A stretch of 64,000 bases of DNA, taken from contig NZ_AKKA01000070.1 in NCBI RefSeq assembly GCF_000282035.1, positions 1 to 64,000 of the forward strand. Reading direction: 5' to 3'. This document shows positions 47,271-57,364 of this stretch, in pieces (positions within the stretch are counted from its first letter, which is position 1; each line of letters begins with the position of its first letter). Under the pieces are notes generated by a model that saw nothing but the letters and a program-made list of their open reading frames with translations, was not told where the DNA came from and did no database searches. Position numbers and translations under genes: made by a program. Origin of the DNA: Rhizobium sp. CF122. GTDB lineage: Bacteria; Pseudomonadota; Alphaproteobacteria; Rhizobiales; Rhizobiaceae.

Positions 47271-47918
47271 ATGCATCTCGAGGCGGCCAATCTGGCCGCG
47301 CGCCGGGGAGAAGACCTGATTTTCGAGGGCGTGTCCTTTCGCCTGGAATCAGGTGAAGCGCTAGTTTTGACAGGTAAAAATGGATCAGGAAAGTCAACTT
47401 TGCTGCGTGTCGTCGCCGGTCTGCTGCGTCAGGAAAGAGGCTCGGTGAGCTTAACTGATTCGCATGGCAACACTCTCCGGCGTGTCGGCGAAATCAGCCA
47501 CTATCTCGGCCACCGCAATGCGATGAAAAGCGAGTTGACAGTCGCCGAAAACCTCGACTTCTGGCGCCGCTTTCTTGGAGATACGCACGGCGCTTCGGCC
47601 GTTTCCATAGACGAGGCTGCCGAGGCCGTCGGGCTCGCAGGGATCACGCACCTCCCTTTCGGCTACCTTTCGGCTGGCCAGCAACGCCGCTTTGCCTTCG
47701 CCAAGCTGCTTATCGCCCACCGGCCGGTCTGGATCCTCGATGAACCGACCGCTGCACTGGACACAAGCGGCGACCGCCTCTTTACAGAGCTTATCGAAGC
47801 GCATCGGCGCAAAGGCGGAATCGTGCTCGCAGCGACCCACCAGCCGTTAGGACTGGAAGGCGCGCGGGAATTGCGGATGGCGGGATTTGCCCACGCCGGA
47901 CCGGGGGTGTGGGCATGA
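47271..47918 (+). CDS. ccmA: Heme-exporter ATP-binding protein CcmA
   Basis: CcmA is the ATPase of the CcmABCD complex, which releases heme-loaded CcmE for cytochrome c maturation. The 215-residue protein has Walker [18 protein letters not shown], signature LSAGQQRRFAFAKLL and Walker B VWILDEPTAALD. ATG 47271 (MHLEAANLA) follows GGAAAA closely and gives normal length. It overlaps ccmB by 4 nt. Confidence 0.95.
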   Translation: MHLEAANLAARRGEDLIFEGVSFRLESGEALVLTGKNGSGKSTLLRVVAGLLRQERGSVSLTDSHGNTLRRVGEISHYLGHRNAMKSELTVAENLDFWRRFLGDTHGASAVSIDEAAEAVGLAGITHLPFGYLSAGQQRRFAFAKLLIAHRPVWILDEPTAALDTSGDRLFTELIEAHRRKGGIVLAATHQPLGLEGARELRMAGFAHAGPGVWA

Positions 47919-48574
47919 CAGCCCTTCTCCTGCGCGACCTCAAACTCTCCATTCGGGCCGGCGGCGGTGCGCTGATCGGCGTTCTCTTTTTCCTGACCGT
48001 CGTCGCAGTCATACCCTTCGGTGTTGGGCCCGATCTAGCGCTGCTGTCCCGCATCGGCCCGGCAATTGTGTGGATCGGTGCACTGCTTGCCGCGCTTCTC
48101 GGCCTTGACCGCCTGTTTCAGGCCGAACGCGACGATGGCTCGCTCGATCTCATGTTGATGCAAGAGACGCCGCTCGTCCTGACGGTGCTGGTCAAGTGCC
48201 TGGCACACTGGATCGCCACCAGCCTGCCGCTGGTCATCGCCTCGCCGCTGCTCGGCCTGTTCATGAATATGAGCGAGACGGCAATCGGCGCGACGATGCT
48301 GACGCTGCTCGTTGGTTCGCCCGCGATTACCTTCATCGGCGCGGTTGGTGCAGCCGTTGCCGTCGCCCTGCCGCGCGGTGGTCTGCTGGTCTCGATCCTG
48401 GTGCTGCCACTGACCATCCCCGTGCTGATCTTCGGCGTCAGCGCCACTTATGCGGCGGTCGAGGGGCCATCGCCCTTTCTGCCGCCTTTCCTCATCCTGA
48501 TCGCGCTCACGCTGTTCTTCGCCGTCATCGGTCCGGCGGCGGCGGCATTGGCGCTGCGTAACACGTCGGATTGA
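47915..48574 (+). CDS. ccmB: Heme exporter protein CcmB
   Basis: CcmB is the integral-membrane partner of CcmA. The 219-residue protein has six helices and the family core [22 protein letters not shown] with the charged loop, then [17 protein letters not shown] and [22 protein letters not shown]. The ATG at 47915 overlaps the ccmA stop codon (ATGA); a GTG two codons upstream is possible. ccmC follows after 47 nt. Confidence 0.95.
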   Translation: MTALLLRDLKLSIRAGGGALIGVLFFLTVVAVIPFGVGPDLALLSRIGPAIVWIGALLAALLGLDRLFQAERDDGSLDLMLMQETPLVLTVLVKCLAHWIATSLPLVIASPLLGLFMNMSETAIGATMLTLLVGSPAITFIGAVGAAVAVALPRGGLLVSILVLPLTIPVLIFGVSATYAAVEGPSPFLPPFLILIALTLFFAVIGPAAAALALRNTSD

Positions 48575-48621
48575 TGGAGCGCTCGATTGCGGCATCAGGC
48601 ATATCGCGGTAAGGAAACGGC

Positions 48622-49383
48622 ATGAACGAAACGAGCCTTGCCATCACGAAATTCAGCGACCTCGCCAACCCGACGCGGTTTCTGGCGCTGGCTGCACGCA
48701 TCCTTCCCTGGATGGCCGGTTTCACGGCCCTCTGTTTTATCGTGGGGCTGTATCTCAGCTTCACGACCGAAGGCGACTACCAGCAGGGCGAAACGGTTCG
48801 CATCATGTATATCCACGTGCCGGCCGCCTGGCTGGCGATGATGGGCTATACGATCATGAGCATTTCGGCGATCGGCACACTGGTCTGGCGCCATCCGCTG
48901 GCGGATGTATCGGCAAAGGCCGCAGCCCCGCTCGGCGCCGCCTTCACGCTGATTGCCCTTGTGACCGGTTCCCTCTGGGGCAAGCCGATGTGGGGCGCCT
49001 GGTGGGTCTGGGATGCGCGGCTCACGTCCGTCTTCATTCTGTTCCTGATGTATCTCGGGCTCATCGCCCTCAATCGCGCGATCGACGACCCATCGAAGGC
49101 GGCCCGCGTCAGCGCCATCCTGATCCTCGTTGGCTTCGTCAACATCCCGATCATCAAGTTCTCGGTCGATTGGTGGAACACCCTGCATCAATCCGCGAGC
49201 GTTCTGCGTCTCGACGGTCCAGCCATCGATCCGGAGTTTCTGCGGCCACTGCTGGTGATGGCCGTTGCATTCACCGCGCTCTTCTTCACGCTGCACATCA
49301 TGGCTATGCGCAACGAAATCTGGCGCCGCCGCGTCACCGCCCAGCGTCGTATGGCGGCACGCTTGGCGAGCCGCGAGGGATAG
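48622..49383 (+). CDS. ccmC: Heme-handling membrane protein CcmC
   Basis: CcmC presents heme to the chaperone CcmE. The 253-residue protein has six helices and the tryptophan-rich motif [13 protein letters not shown] (about residues 129-141), with flanking His residues in [12 protein letters not shown] and [11 protein letters not shown] that bind heme. The length is normal. It belongs to the ccmABCDG run and is followed by ccmD after 2 nt. Confidence 0.96.
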   Translation: MNETSLAITKFSDLANPTRFLALAARILPWMAGFTALCFIVGLYLSFTTEGDYQQGETVRIMYIHVPAAWLAMMGYTIMSISAIGTLVWRHPLADVSAKAAAPLGAAFTLIALVTGSLWGKPMWGAWWVWDARLTSVFILFLMYLGLIALNRAIDDPSKAARVSAILILVGFVNIPIIKFSVDWWNTLHQSASVLRLDGPAIDPEFLRPLLVMAVAFTALFFTLHIMAMRNEIWRRRVTAQRRMAARLASREG

Positions 49384-49385
49384 CC

Positions 49386-49553
49386 ATGACACACGCTTTC
49401 TATGTCTACGGCGCCTACGGCTTTGCCGCCCTTGTCACGGCAGCGGCCACCCTTTGGACTTGGGCTGACGGCCGCGCGCGCCGTCAGGAACTGGCAGCCC
49501 TCGAAGCCTCCGGTATCCGTCGCCGCTCGGCGCGAGCAAAGGACGGCGAATGA
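49386..49553 (+). CDS. ccmD: Heme exporter protein CcmD
   Basis: This 55-residue gene is easily missed. The product has one membrane helix (about residues 8-27, [20 protein letters not shown]) and a basic tail of Arg/Ala, matching the CcmD family, which keeps CcmE bound to the CcmABC complex. It starts 2 nt after the ccmC stop codon and overlaps ccmG by 4 nt (ATGA). Confidence 0.92.
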   Translation: MTHAFYVYGAYGFAALVTAAATLWTWADGRARRQELAALEASGIRRRSARAKDGE

Positions 49554-50155
49554 GCACCGCACCAGAAACGAGCCGCGCCAAGCGCGGATTTGGGCGCTAC
49601 GCGGTCGCCTTGATCCCGTTGATCGTCTTTGCCGGCATCGCAGCCACCGCAGCAAAGATGCTCTACGATCAGGACGTCCACGGCAAGGATATCTCGGAAA
49701 TCCCGTCGGCCCTGATCGGCACGAAGGCGCCGGTGCTGAACCTCGCGCCACTCGAGGGCGCCAACCTTCCGCCACTGACCGACAGTGCCATCAAGGGCAA
49801 ACTGACGCTCGTCAACGTTTTCGCCTCGTGGTGCATTCCCTGTCGCGAAGAGCATCCGATCTTGAAGGAGCTGGCAAAGGACGGCCGCCTCAACGTGGTT
49901 GCCATCAACTACAAGGACAAAAACGACAACGCACTTCGCTTCCTCGGCGAACTTGGCAATCCCTTTGCCGCAATCGGTGTCGATCCCAAGGGGCAGGCAG
50001 CTATCGATTGGGGTGTCTACGGCATCCCGGAGAGCTATCTCGTCGCTCCCGACGGCACGATCCTCTACAAGCGGGTCGGCCCGTTCGACGAAGTCAGCCT
50101 GAAGGAAGTGCTTTTCCCGGCCATGGAGAAGGCGCTGGCCAAGCCGGCGTCCTGA
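49550..50155 (+). CDS. ccmG: Thiol:disulfide interchange protein CcmG/DsbE
   Basis: CcmG reduces the CxxCH cysteines of apocytochromes c. The 201-residue protein has one N-terminal membrane anchor (about residues 17-36, [20 protein letters not shown]) and a thioredoxin fold with the active site WCIPC at about residues 94-98 in [17 protein letters not shown], followed by [23 protein letters not shown] with the cis-Pro loop. It ends the ccm run seen here; ccmE, ccmF and ccmH are not in the window. Adjacent to the convergent DUF2585 gene. Confidence 0.95.
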   Translation: MSTAPETSRAKRGFGRYAVALIPLIVFAGIAATAAKMLYDQDVHGKDISEIPSALIGTKAPVLNLAPLEGANLPPLTDSAIKGKLTLVNVFASWCIPCREEHPILKELAKDGRLNVVAINYKDKNDNALRFLGELGNPFAAIGVDPKGQAAIDWGVYGIPESYLVAPDGTILYKRVGPFDEVSLKEVLFPAMEKALAKPAS

Positions 50156-50743
50156 CTAGATCCCGGCTTGCCAGGTCTTGATCGCCTCAATGGGCCAAAT
50201 CAGCATCAGTACGTTGAGTGTCAGGTTGTCGCGAATGACATAACCGGTGAACAACTCGAAGAAAATCGCGATCGCGATCGTCAGTACAACGGGCGCCCGC
50301 GAGGCGAAGAAGAACCCGACGACCATGAAGACTGTGTCCATCGACGAGTTCAAGATGCTGTCGCCATAGTAGTCGAGCGAGATCGTCGCCGTTCGATAGC
50401 GGTCGATGATCAAAGGCGAATTTTCCAGCAGTTCCCAGCCGGATTCGATCATCAGCGCCAAAAGCAGCCGCATGGCGATCGGCTTTCCGCGCAGAACAAG
50501 GTGCGCGATGCCGTAGAAAATGAAGCCGTGAATGATGTGGGACGGCGTGTACCAATCGGAAATATGCTGGGAGTTACCGCTGGAATTGACGGTGCCTTCC
50601 CATAGTTTGACATATCCGCAGGTGCAGATGGGGGTGCGGCCCATCATGTATTCGGCGATGATCTGGATCAGCAGAACCGCAATGCACGCAGCGAACCAGA
50701 ATGTTTGATGCTTCGCTCTGTCTGCCGTATCCAGTGTCGTCAA
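50156..50743 (-). CDS. DUF2585 (UPF0314) membrane protein
   Basis: The 195-residue protein has about four helices and the alphaproteobacterial UPF0314 signature [40 protein letters not shown], followed by [35 protein letters not shown]. Conserved Cys, His and Asp/Glu residues hint at a metal site, but the function is unknown. It overlaps yciB by 4 nt, so the two are one transcript. Confidence 0.92.
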   Translation of the reverse strand: MTTLDTADRAKHQTFWFAACIAVLLIQIIAEYMMGRTPICTCGYVKLWEGTVNSSGNSQHISDWYTPSHIIHGFIFYGIAHLVLRGKPIAMRLLLALMIESGWELLENSPLIIDRYRTATISLDYYGDSILNSSMDTVFMVVGFFFASRAPVVLTIAIAIFFELFTGYVIRDNLTLNVLMLIWPIEAIKTWQAGI

Positions 50744-51384
50744 CTCTCGGTCTCTCCCGCCGGTGTGACCGTATGCTTCATAATCAACGGCATCTGCGCA
50801 AGCGTGAAGATGATGGTTATGGGCATTGTCCCCCAGACCTTGAAGGCAACCCAGAAATCATCAGAGAAATTGCGCCAGATGACTTCATTCAGCACTGCGA
50901 GGAAAAGGAAAAAGACGCCCCAGCGGATGGTCAGCTTCCGCCAACCCTCGGCATCAAGCTGGAAGGCCGCGTTGAAGACGTAGCCGAGCAACGATTTGCC
51001 GAAAGCTAGGCCGCCAAGCAGCGCAACGCCGAACAGCGCGTTGACGATGGTCGGCTTCATCTTGATGAAGGTTTCGTTCTGCAGATAGATCGACAGCGAT
51101 CCGAAGATGACGACCACGATCCCCGAGACGAACGGCATGATCGGCAGATGCCCGAGCACGACCTTCGAGACGATCAGCGAGATCACCGTTGCCGCCATGA
51201 AGAGGGCCGTTGCCACGAATAGTGGTCCGCCGAGCTCCGACAAAGCCGGAAACCGCTCGACCAGCCACGCGCCGCGCAGGTTGGCGAAAAAGAAGATCAG
51301 CAGCGGGCCAAGCTCCAGCGCCAGCTTCAGCATCGGGTGATGCCGGTCGGCCGCGCTTGGGGTGATATCGCTCTCTGTCGTCAT
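50740..51384 (-). CDS. yciB: Inner-membrane-spanning protein YciB (septation protein A)
   Basis: The 214-residue protein has five or six helices and the family motifs [18 protein letters not shown] near residue 25, [17 protein letters not shown], and [32 protein letters not shown] at the C-terminus. YciB affects cell-envelope integrity and septation and interacts with division proteins in enterobacteria. Its stop overlaps the start of the DUF2585 gene by 4 nt. It lies downstream of ftsY on the same strand. Confidence 0.95.
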   Translation of the reverse strand: MTTESDITPSAADRHHPMLKLALELGPLLIFFFANLRGAWLVERFPALSELGGPLFVATALFMAATVISLIVSKVVLGHLPIMPFVSGIVVVIFGSLSIYLQNETFIKMKPTIVNALFGVALLGGLAFGKSLLGYVFNAAFQLDAEGWRKLTIRWGVFFLFLAVLNEVIWRNFSDDFWVAFKVWGTMPITIIFTLAQMPLIMKHTVTPAGETES

Positions 51385-51447
51385 GCTATCTCAAATCCGT
51401 TTGTGAACACGAGACGCTTGCCCGCGCTTGTCGGCATATCTGTGGCA

Positions 51448-53004
51448 TTATTGACCGAGCCCGGCAATGGCATGGGCAAAATCCTCCGCCTCGAAAGGCT
51501 CTAGATCTTCGACACCTTCGCCGACACCGATGAAATAGACCGGCAGCTTGTGCTTGGCGGAGATCGCCACGAGAATGCCGCCCCGCGCCGTGCCGTCGAG
51601 CTTTGTCATGATCAGCCCGTTGACCCCGGCCACGTTGCGGAAGATCTCCACCTGCGACAGGGCGTTCTGCCCCGTCGTCGCGTCAAGCGTCTGCAGCACC
51701 GTATGCGGCGCATCCGGATCGAGCTTGCCGAGAACACGAACGATCTTCTCGAGTTCGGCCATCAGCTCCGCCTTGTTCTGCAGGCGGCCGGCTGTATCGA
51801 TGATCAGCACATCGCACTTCTTCGCCTTGGCCTGCTCGAAGGCGTCATAGGCAAGACCCGCCGCATCGGCGCCGAGCTTGGTACCAATGAACTCCGACTT
51901 GGTGCGGTCGGCCCAGATCTTCAACTGCTCGATGGCAGCGGCACGGAAGGTGTCGCCGGCAGCCACCATGACCTTTAGCCCGGCGCCAGAAAGCTTGGCC
52001 GCCAGCTTGCCGATCGTCGTGGTCTTGCCAGTACCGTTGACGCCGACGACCAGGATGACATGCGGCTTGTGGCTGAGATCGAGCTGCAACGGCTTCGCGA
52101 CAGGCTTCAGCACCTTGGCGATCTCGCTCGCCATGATGCGGCTGACATCCTCGCCGGTGACGTCCTTGCCGTAGCGCTCGGAGGCCAGCGTATCAGTGAC
52201 GCGCATCGCCGTCTCGACGCCAAGATCGGCTTGGATCAGCAGATCCTCGAGATCCTGCAGCGTATCATCATCGAGCTTGCGCTTGGTGAAGAGGGCCGCG
52301 ATCTGGCCGGTGAGCTGCGACGAAGTGCGGGCAAGGCCGGCGCGCAGGCGCTGGAACCAGGAAAGTTTTGGCGCTGGCACCAGAGGCGCGGCCTCGGAAG
52401 CCGCGGGACCGGTGGCAAATCCCTTTGGAAGAACGGGAGCGGCGGAGGCATCGCCGGAAGCGTCATCCTCCGCCGGCGCAGATGTCTCTTGTTCGGCGGG
52501 AGAGGCCCGATCGGTGACGGGCTGCTGTTCCGCGTCGGCTTCCTCCGCAAACTCTGCAGCCGAGGACGTCTCTTCGGTTTTGCTGGCCGACGCTACTTCC
52601 GCAACATCCTCCTCTTCTGCCTGCTCGCCGATCTCCGAATGCAGGGGCGAAGTTGTAGGAAGCGGCTCTTCCGCAGCGCTTTCGGCAGGAGCGTTGATCT
52701 CCGCTTCGGCTTCAAGCAGCGAGAGCGGCACAAGGCCCATGTCGCCCGCCTGCACTTCCGACGGTAGGACCTCGGAAACGTCGTCCTTCTCAGGCGCAAG
52801 CGCTTCCGCCTGCTCTGCAAGCTCCTCCATGGTGGCGTCTTGGCCTACGTCATTGGCAGGCCCGCCGGCCGTCTCCATCTCTTCTGCCAGGACCGGGTCG
52901 GCGGCAACGGGAAGGCTTTCCTCGCGCGAATCCGGCTCCGGCGCGTGTTCTTCCTCCGGCTTTGGGCCGAAGGTGAAGACCTTTTTGATGAAACTGAACG
53001 CCAT
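51448..53004 (-). CDS. ftsY: Signal recognition particle receptor FtsY
   Basis: FtsY is the membrane receptor that docks ribosome-Ffh complexes at the translocon. The 518-residue protein has a long acidic N-terminal region (about residues 15-200, Glu/Ala/Pro-rich), then the SRP GTPase NG domain: GVNGTGKTTTIGKLAAKL (G1), DTFRAAAIEQLKIWADR, DTAGRLQNKAELMAEL (G3), TKLDGTARGG (G4) and GVGEGVEDLEPF (G5). The acidic arm aids membrane association. It is followed on the same strand by yciB and preceded by mtaB. Confidence 0.96.
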   Translation of the reverse strand: MAFSFIKKVFTFGPKPEEEHAPEPDSREESLPVAADPVLAEEMETAGGPANDVGQDATMEELAEQAEALAPEKDDVSEVLPSEVQAGDMGLVPLSLLEAEAEINAPAESAAEEPLPTTSPLHSEIGEQAEEEDVAEVASASKTEETSSAAEFAEEADAEQQPVTDRASPAEQETSAPAEDDASGDASAAPVLPKGFATGPAASEAAPLVPAPKLSWFQRLRAGLARTSSQLTGQIAALFTKRKLDDDTLQDLEDLLIQADLGVETAMRVTDTLASERYGKDVTGEDVSRIMASEIAKVLKPVAKPLQLDLSHKPHVILVVGVNGTGKTTTIGKLAAKLSGAGLKVMVAAGDTFRAAAIEQLKIWADRTKSEFIGTKLGADAAGLAYDAFEQAKAKKCDVLIIDTAGRLQNKAELMAELEKIVRVLGKLDPDAPHTVLQTLDATTGQNALSQVEIFRNVAGVNGLIMTKLDGTARGGILVAISAKHKLPVYFIGVGEGVEDLEPFEAEDFAHAIAGLGQ

Positions 53005-53019
53005 GAAGATTCCGTAAGC

Positions 53020-54294
53020 TCAGGCCGCGTCGGCGGCCGTCAATTGCATGTCGAGGTGTTTGCCGTTGTGCCCGGTGATGACAGCCTGCACGAAGCTTCG
53101 GGGCGCAAGCCCTACTGCTGCGACAAGAGTGAAGTTCTCGGTATGCGCCAAACCGTTGTTTTCCACCAGCAGCCATTGCTGTGTTCCGACCATCCCGTCG
53201 AGATGGGACTGATGCAGGCGATGTCCAGTGGCGCGAAGTCGCGCCGCCCGTTCCTTGACCAGCACGCGATCGAGCTGCGGCATTCGCGCGGCGGGTGTTC
53301 CCGGTCGTGGGCTGTAAGGGAACACGTGGAGATGGGCGATATTGGCCTCTTCCGCCAGCCGCATGGCATTGGCGAACATGTCTTCGCTCTCGGTCGGAAA
53401 GCCGGCGATCAGATCAGCACCGAAGCTCATGTCCGGTCGTAGGCGGCGCACGTCGTTAACGAAAGCCAGGGCATCCGCGCTCGAATGGCGGCGCTTCATT
53501 CGCTTCAGGATCATGTCGTCACCATGCTGTAGCGACAGATGCAGATGCGGCATGAACCGCGCCTCGTCGGCAATCAGATCGAGCAGATGCCTGTCGGCCT
53601 CGATGCTGTCGATCGATGAAAGCCGCAGACGGCGAATATCAGGCACCTGTTTCAGAAGCGTCTTGGCAAGCAATCCGAGCGTCGGCTCGCCGGGCAGGTC
53701 GGCGCCATAGCTGGTTGCATCGACGCCCGTCAGCACAATCTCCTGGTACCCGCTTTCGACCAGCTTGCGGGCCTGATCGACGACTGCCCCCATCGGCACG
53801 GAGCGCGAATTGCCGCGGCCATAGGGAATGATGCAGAAGGTGCAGCGGTGGTCGCAACCATTCTGAACCTGGATGAAAGCCCGCACATGACCATCGATGT
53901 GCTTAACCATCTGCGGCGCCGTCTGCCGCACGCTCATGATGTCGTTGACGCGCAGCTTCTCTTCGGCCGAAACGCCGAAATCCGGCAGGGCGCGATAGGA
54001 GGCGCTCTTCAGCTTTTCCTCGTTGCCGAGGACGGCATCGACCTCGGCCATGTCGGCGAAAGTCTCTTTTTCCGTCTGGGCCGCACAGCCGGTCACAATG
54101 ATACGGGCATGAGGATTGTCGCGCCGCACACGCCGGATCGCCTGGCGAGCCTGACGCACAGCCTCGCCGGTAACGGCACAGGTATTTACGAGGATGGCAT
54201 TGTTGAGCCCAGCCCTTTCGGCCTCCGCTCGCATCACTTCGGATTCGTAGGTGTTGAGACGACAGCCGAAGGTGATGACCTCAACGCCGCTCAC
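53020..54294 (-). CDS. mtaB: tRNA t6A37 methylthiotransferase MtaB
   Basis: MtaB is a radical-SAM enzyme that converts t6A37 of ANN-decoding tRNAs to ms2t6A. The 424-residue protein has the N-terminal cluster domain ([35 protein letters not shown]), the radical-SAM [21 protein letters not shown] with the C-x3-C-x2-C site, and a downstream domain containing [18 protein letters not shown]. The GTG start at 54294 overlaps the dapF stop by 4 nt (GTGA), so the genes are coupled. TsaD, which makes t6A, lies at 4.1 kb. Confidence 0.95.
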   Translation of the reverse strand: MSGVEVITFGCRLNTYESEVMRAEAERAGLNNAILVNTCAVTGEAVRQARQAIRRVRRDNPHARIIVTGCAAQTEKETFADMAEVDAVLGNEEKLKSASYRALPDFGVSAEEKLRVNDIMSVRQTAPQMVKHIDGHVRAFIQVQNGCDHRCTFCIIPYGRGNSRSVPMGAVVDQARKLVESGYQEIVLTGVDATSYGADLPGEPTLGLLAKTLLKQVPDIRRLRLSSIDSIEADRHLLDLIADEARFMPHLHLSLQHGDDMILKRMKRRHSSADALAFVNDVRRLRPDMSFGADLIAGFPTESEDMFANAMRLAEEANIAHLHVFPYSPRPGTPAARMPQLDRVLVKERAARLRATGHRLHQSHLDGMVGTQQWLLVENNGLAHTENFTLVAAVGLAPRSFVQAVITGHNGKHLDMQLTAADAA

Positions 54295-55196
54295 CGCGCT
54301 TCCGCTCCCTGCGCCGCATCCCGCGACCACGCACCGGTCGACGGATCGAGCGTGCCGGACCACTCCCATTCCGCAGGGCCCGTCATGATGACGTGACCAT
54401 CACGCTCGCGCCATTCGATCGTGAGCACACCCTGGTTGGGGCTGCTTGCGACCTTCACAGCGACTTCGCGCCCCGTGCGGCCGGTGCGGGCGGCAGAAAC
54501 GGCCGTGGCACAGGCGGCAGAACCGCAAGCAAGCGTCAGTCCCGCGCCCCGCTCCCAGGTGCGCGTTGTGATCGAACTCGGAGAGGTCACCTGCGCCAGC
54601 GTGACGTTGGCGCGCTCAGGGAACATCGGATGGTTTTCGAGCAGCGGGCCGAAGCGGCCGAGATCGAACGACATCACATCCCGATCCACCCAGAAGATCG
54701 CGTGCGGATTGCCCATGGAAGCGACGGATGGCGAATGCAGCACGGGATTGTCGATCGGCCCGATCTGCAGCTCGATACGGCTGGTATCGTGGAATTCCTC
54801 GGCAAGCGGGATCTTGTCCCAGTCGAAGAGCGGCCTACCCATATCGACGGAGATCGTCCCATCCGCGTGCTCGACGGCATTGAGGATGCCTGCCACCGTC
54901 TGGAAAGTGAAAACCTTCTTGCCGGTTTCCGAAGCGAGCGCCTGCACGACACAACGCGTACCGTTGCCGCAAGCCTGTGCCTTCGAACCGTCGGAGTTCA
55001 GAATATCGATCCAGGCATCCGTGCCCGCTGCCTTCGGATCATGGATCGCCATGATCTGGTCGAACTGCGTGTCCGGCTCGGCATTCAGCGCGATTGCAGC
55101 TGCAGGCGTCACCCTGTCGGCACGGCCGCGCATGTCAACGACCAGGATCTTGTTGCCAAGCCCGTTCATCTTTGCGAATTCGACCGTTGCGCTCAT
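54291..55196 (-). CDS. dapF: Diaminopimelate epimerase
   Basis: DapF converts LL- to meso-diaminopimelate for lysine and peptidoglycan. The 301-residue protein has both catalytic Cys motifs, [12 protein letters not shown] (about residue 82) and [15 protein letters not shown] (about 230), and the N-terminal [21 protein letters not shown] 55196 (MSATVEF) gives standard length; ATG 55205 adds MTP and has a better ribosome site. It overlaps mtaB by 4 nt. Confidence 0.97.
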   Translation of the reverse strand: MSATVEFAKMNGLGNKILVVDMRGRADRVTPAAAIALNAEPDTQFDQIMAIHDPKAAGTDAWIDILNSDGSKAQACGNGTRCVVQALASETGKKVFTFQTVAGILNAVEHADGTISVDMGRPLFDWDKIPLAEEFHDTSRIELQIGPIDNPVLHSPSVASMGNPHAIFWVDRDVMSFDLGRFGPLLENHPMFPERANVTLAQVTSPSSITTRTWERGAGLTLACGSAACATAVSAARTGRTGREVAVKVASSPNQGVLTIEWRERDGHVIMTGPAEWEWSGTLDPSTGAWSRDAAQGAEAR

Positions 55197-55405
55197 AGGT
55201 GTCATGTCCGTCTCTGTTTGGGCTGTATATGGCGGAAATGCGGGGGAATTACCAGTGGCTTGACGGACCCGAGCACCGCGACACATTCATGGGAGAACCA
55301 TACCGAAGCCTCATATTTAAGAATGATCGCAACTATCTGGCACTTTTCTTCGCTTAGAGGCATTCTTTGGTTTCGGATGCGTGCTTTTGGCAGGGAGGAT
55401 CGCCG

Positions 55406-57364
55406 ATGCGCTGCTTCACGGTACTTGGGCCCTCGCAGACGGGAAAAACGACCCTCGTCGCAAAGCTGGCCTCGCTCGAGGGAACGCCCAGAAAGTCAGC
55501 CTCTCCATATGGATCAAGCCTGACGGAATTCGATTTCAAGGACGAAGCTTGGTGTGCGATCGACACCCCCGGGGCAAACGAGGCCCTGGCCTTGGCGCAG
55601 GACGCCCTCCTCGTCAGCGACGCCTGTATTCTCTGCATATCGCCGACACCTGATGAAGCCGTTCTTGCAGCACCCTATCTCCGCGCAATCGAGGCCTCGG
55701 GAACGCCCTGCGTGGCCTTCATCAATCGGATGGACGAGCCGCGCGGCCGATTGCGCGATGTCATCGCCGCACTTCAGACCTACTCCAACCATCCGCTCGT
55801 CCTACGGCAAGTCCCGATCCGCGAAGGCGACACGATTGTCGGCAGCTGCGATCTGATTTCCGAACGGGCCTGGCGCTACCGGGAAGGGCAGCCTTCCGCG
55901 CTGATCGAACTGCCGCACGATGCGGTCGAGCGCGAGCACGAGGCGCGCGTAGAGATGCTCGAGCAGCTTTCGGAGTTCGACGACTGGCTGCTCGAGGAGC
56001 TCATCGAAGACCGTGAGCCGGCAAGTGATACGCTGTTTGCCATCTCCTCGCGGATACTCAAGGAGAACCGGGTCATCCCCGTGCTGTTCGGTGCCGCCTC
56101 GCACAGCAACGGCATCATGCGCCTGATGAAGGCTCTTCGCCACGAGGCGCCACCGGCAGCAGCGCTACGGACCAGGCTCGCTGGAAGCTCCGGCGCGCAA
56201 GAGGCGGAACTTTCTGCCGTTAGTTTCCACGCCTATCACAAGGCCAATGTCGGCAAGACAGTCCTCATACGCGCGTTTGCCGATGGCTTGAAGCAAGGCG
56301 CTTCCCTCGGCGGCGCTACTTTGGGTCCCTTGCAGGAAGCCGGCAGCGGAAAGCCGATCAGCGGCACCGTGCAAGCAGGCGGCATCTTTGCCGCTCTCAA
56401 GTCGGACCATCTGCCCGCGCCCGCCCTGCTGACGCAGTCCACCAGCGTCGAACCGCCCGACTGGACGACACCTCCGACACCCATGCTCGAAAGAATCCTC
56501 GTTCCCGGCAGCGAACGTGACGAAACCAAGCTCTCGGCAACGCTGGCGAAATTGGCGGAAACCGATCGCGGCCTGAAGGTGATGCAGGAGGAAGGCACCG
56601 GCGCGGCACTGATCTGCGCACAGGGACCAGTCCACCTACGCGACCTACGCAAGACGCTCTCTGAGGTCTTCCGCGTCGAAGTGTCGGACCGCGCGCCGAA
56701 CCCGATCTACCGGGAGACCATCTCGAAGCCCTCGGACGTGCGTTACCGGCACCGTAAGCAGACAGGCGGCGCCGGCCAATTCGCCGATGTGCAGCTCAGC
56801 GTCCGGCCGAACGAACGCGGCCAAGGCTTCACCTTCGGCGAAAGTGTCAAAGGCGGCACTGTGCCGCGAAACTATATACCGGCCGTCGAGGCCGGTGCAC
56901 GCGAGGCAATGGAGAAGGGGCCGCTTGGCTTCCAGGTCATCGATGTCGATGTGACATTGACCGACGGCCAGTATCACTCGGTCGACAGCTCCGATTTCGC
57001 CTTCCGTGCAGCTGGGAAGATGGGCGTCAAGCAGGCGCTGTCGCAGGCATCCGCCGTTCTCATGCAGCCTGTCATCAGGGTCGATATCCATATCCCCTCG
57101 GTCTACTCCGGGGGTATGGTGACGCTCGTCTCCTCTCTCAAAGGACAGGTGCTTGGCTTCGACCGAGACGAGAACGCGAAGGGCTGGGACATATTCCGAG
57201 CGCTAGTGCCGGGCGGTGTGTTGGAAGAGTTGGCACGATCGCTGAAATCCGCGACCCAGGGCATCGGCCACTTCTCCAAGACCTTCGATCACTTCGAGGA
57301 GCTTTACGGCAAGGAGGCCGACACCATCATCAACACGCACGGCTCAGGGGCCCAACCGCACTGA
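55406..57364 (+). CDS. Elongation factor G-like translational GTPase (divergent paralogue)
   Basis: The 652-residue protein has an EF-G domain plan but altered G-motifs: G1 GPSQTGKTTLVAKL, G3 IDTPGANEALALA instead of DTPGHVDF, and G4 NRMDEP instead of NKMD. It keeps EF-G domain III-V features such as YRETISKPSDVRYRHRKQTGGAGQFADVQLSVRPNERGQGF (domain IV entry) and LMQPVIRVDIHIPSVYSGGMVTLVSSLKGQVLGFDRDE. Such FusA-like proteins exist beside true EF-G in many alphaproteobacteria; their role is unclear. ATG 55406 has GGGAGG upstream. It is a single gene, convergent with the MBL-fold gene. Confidence 0.9.
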   Translation: MRCFTVLGPSQTGKTTLVAKLASLEGTPRKSASPYGSSLTEFDFKDEAWCAIDTPGANEALALAQDALLVSDACILCISPTPDEAVLAAPYLRAIEASGTPCVAFINRMDEPRGRLRDVIAALQTYSNHPLVLRQVPIREGDTIVGSCDLISERAWRYREGQPSALIELPHDAVEREHEARVEMLEQLSEFDDWLLEELIEDREPASDTLFAISSRILKENRVIPVLFGAASHSNGIMRLMKALRHEAPPAAALRTRLAGSSGAQEAELSAVSFHAYHKANVGKTVLIRAFADGLKQGASLGGATLGPLQEAGSGKPISGTVQAGGIFAALKSDHLPAPALLTQSTSVEPPDWTTPPTPMLERILVPGSERDETKLSATLAKLAETDRGLKVMQEEGTGAALICAQGPVHLRDLRKTLSEVFRVEVSDRAPNPIYRETISKPSDVRYRHRKQTGGAGQFADVQLSVRPNERGQGFTFGESVKGGTVPRNYIPAVEAGAREAMEKGPLGFQVIDVDVTLTDGQYHSVDSSDFAFRAAGKMGVKQALSQASAVLMQPVIRVDIHIPSVYSGGMVTLVSSLKGQVLGFDRDENAKGWDIFRALVPGGVLEELARSLKSATQGIGHFSKTFDHFEELYGKEADTIINTHGSGAQPH

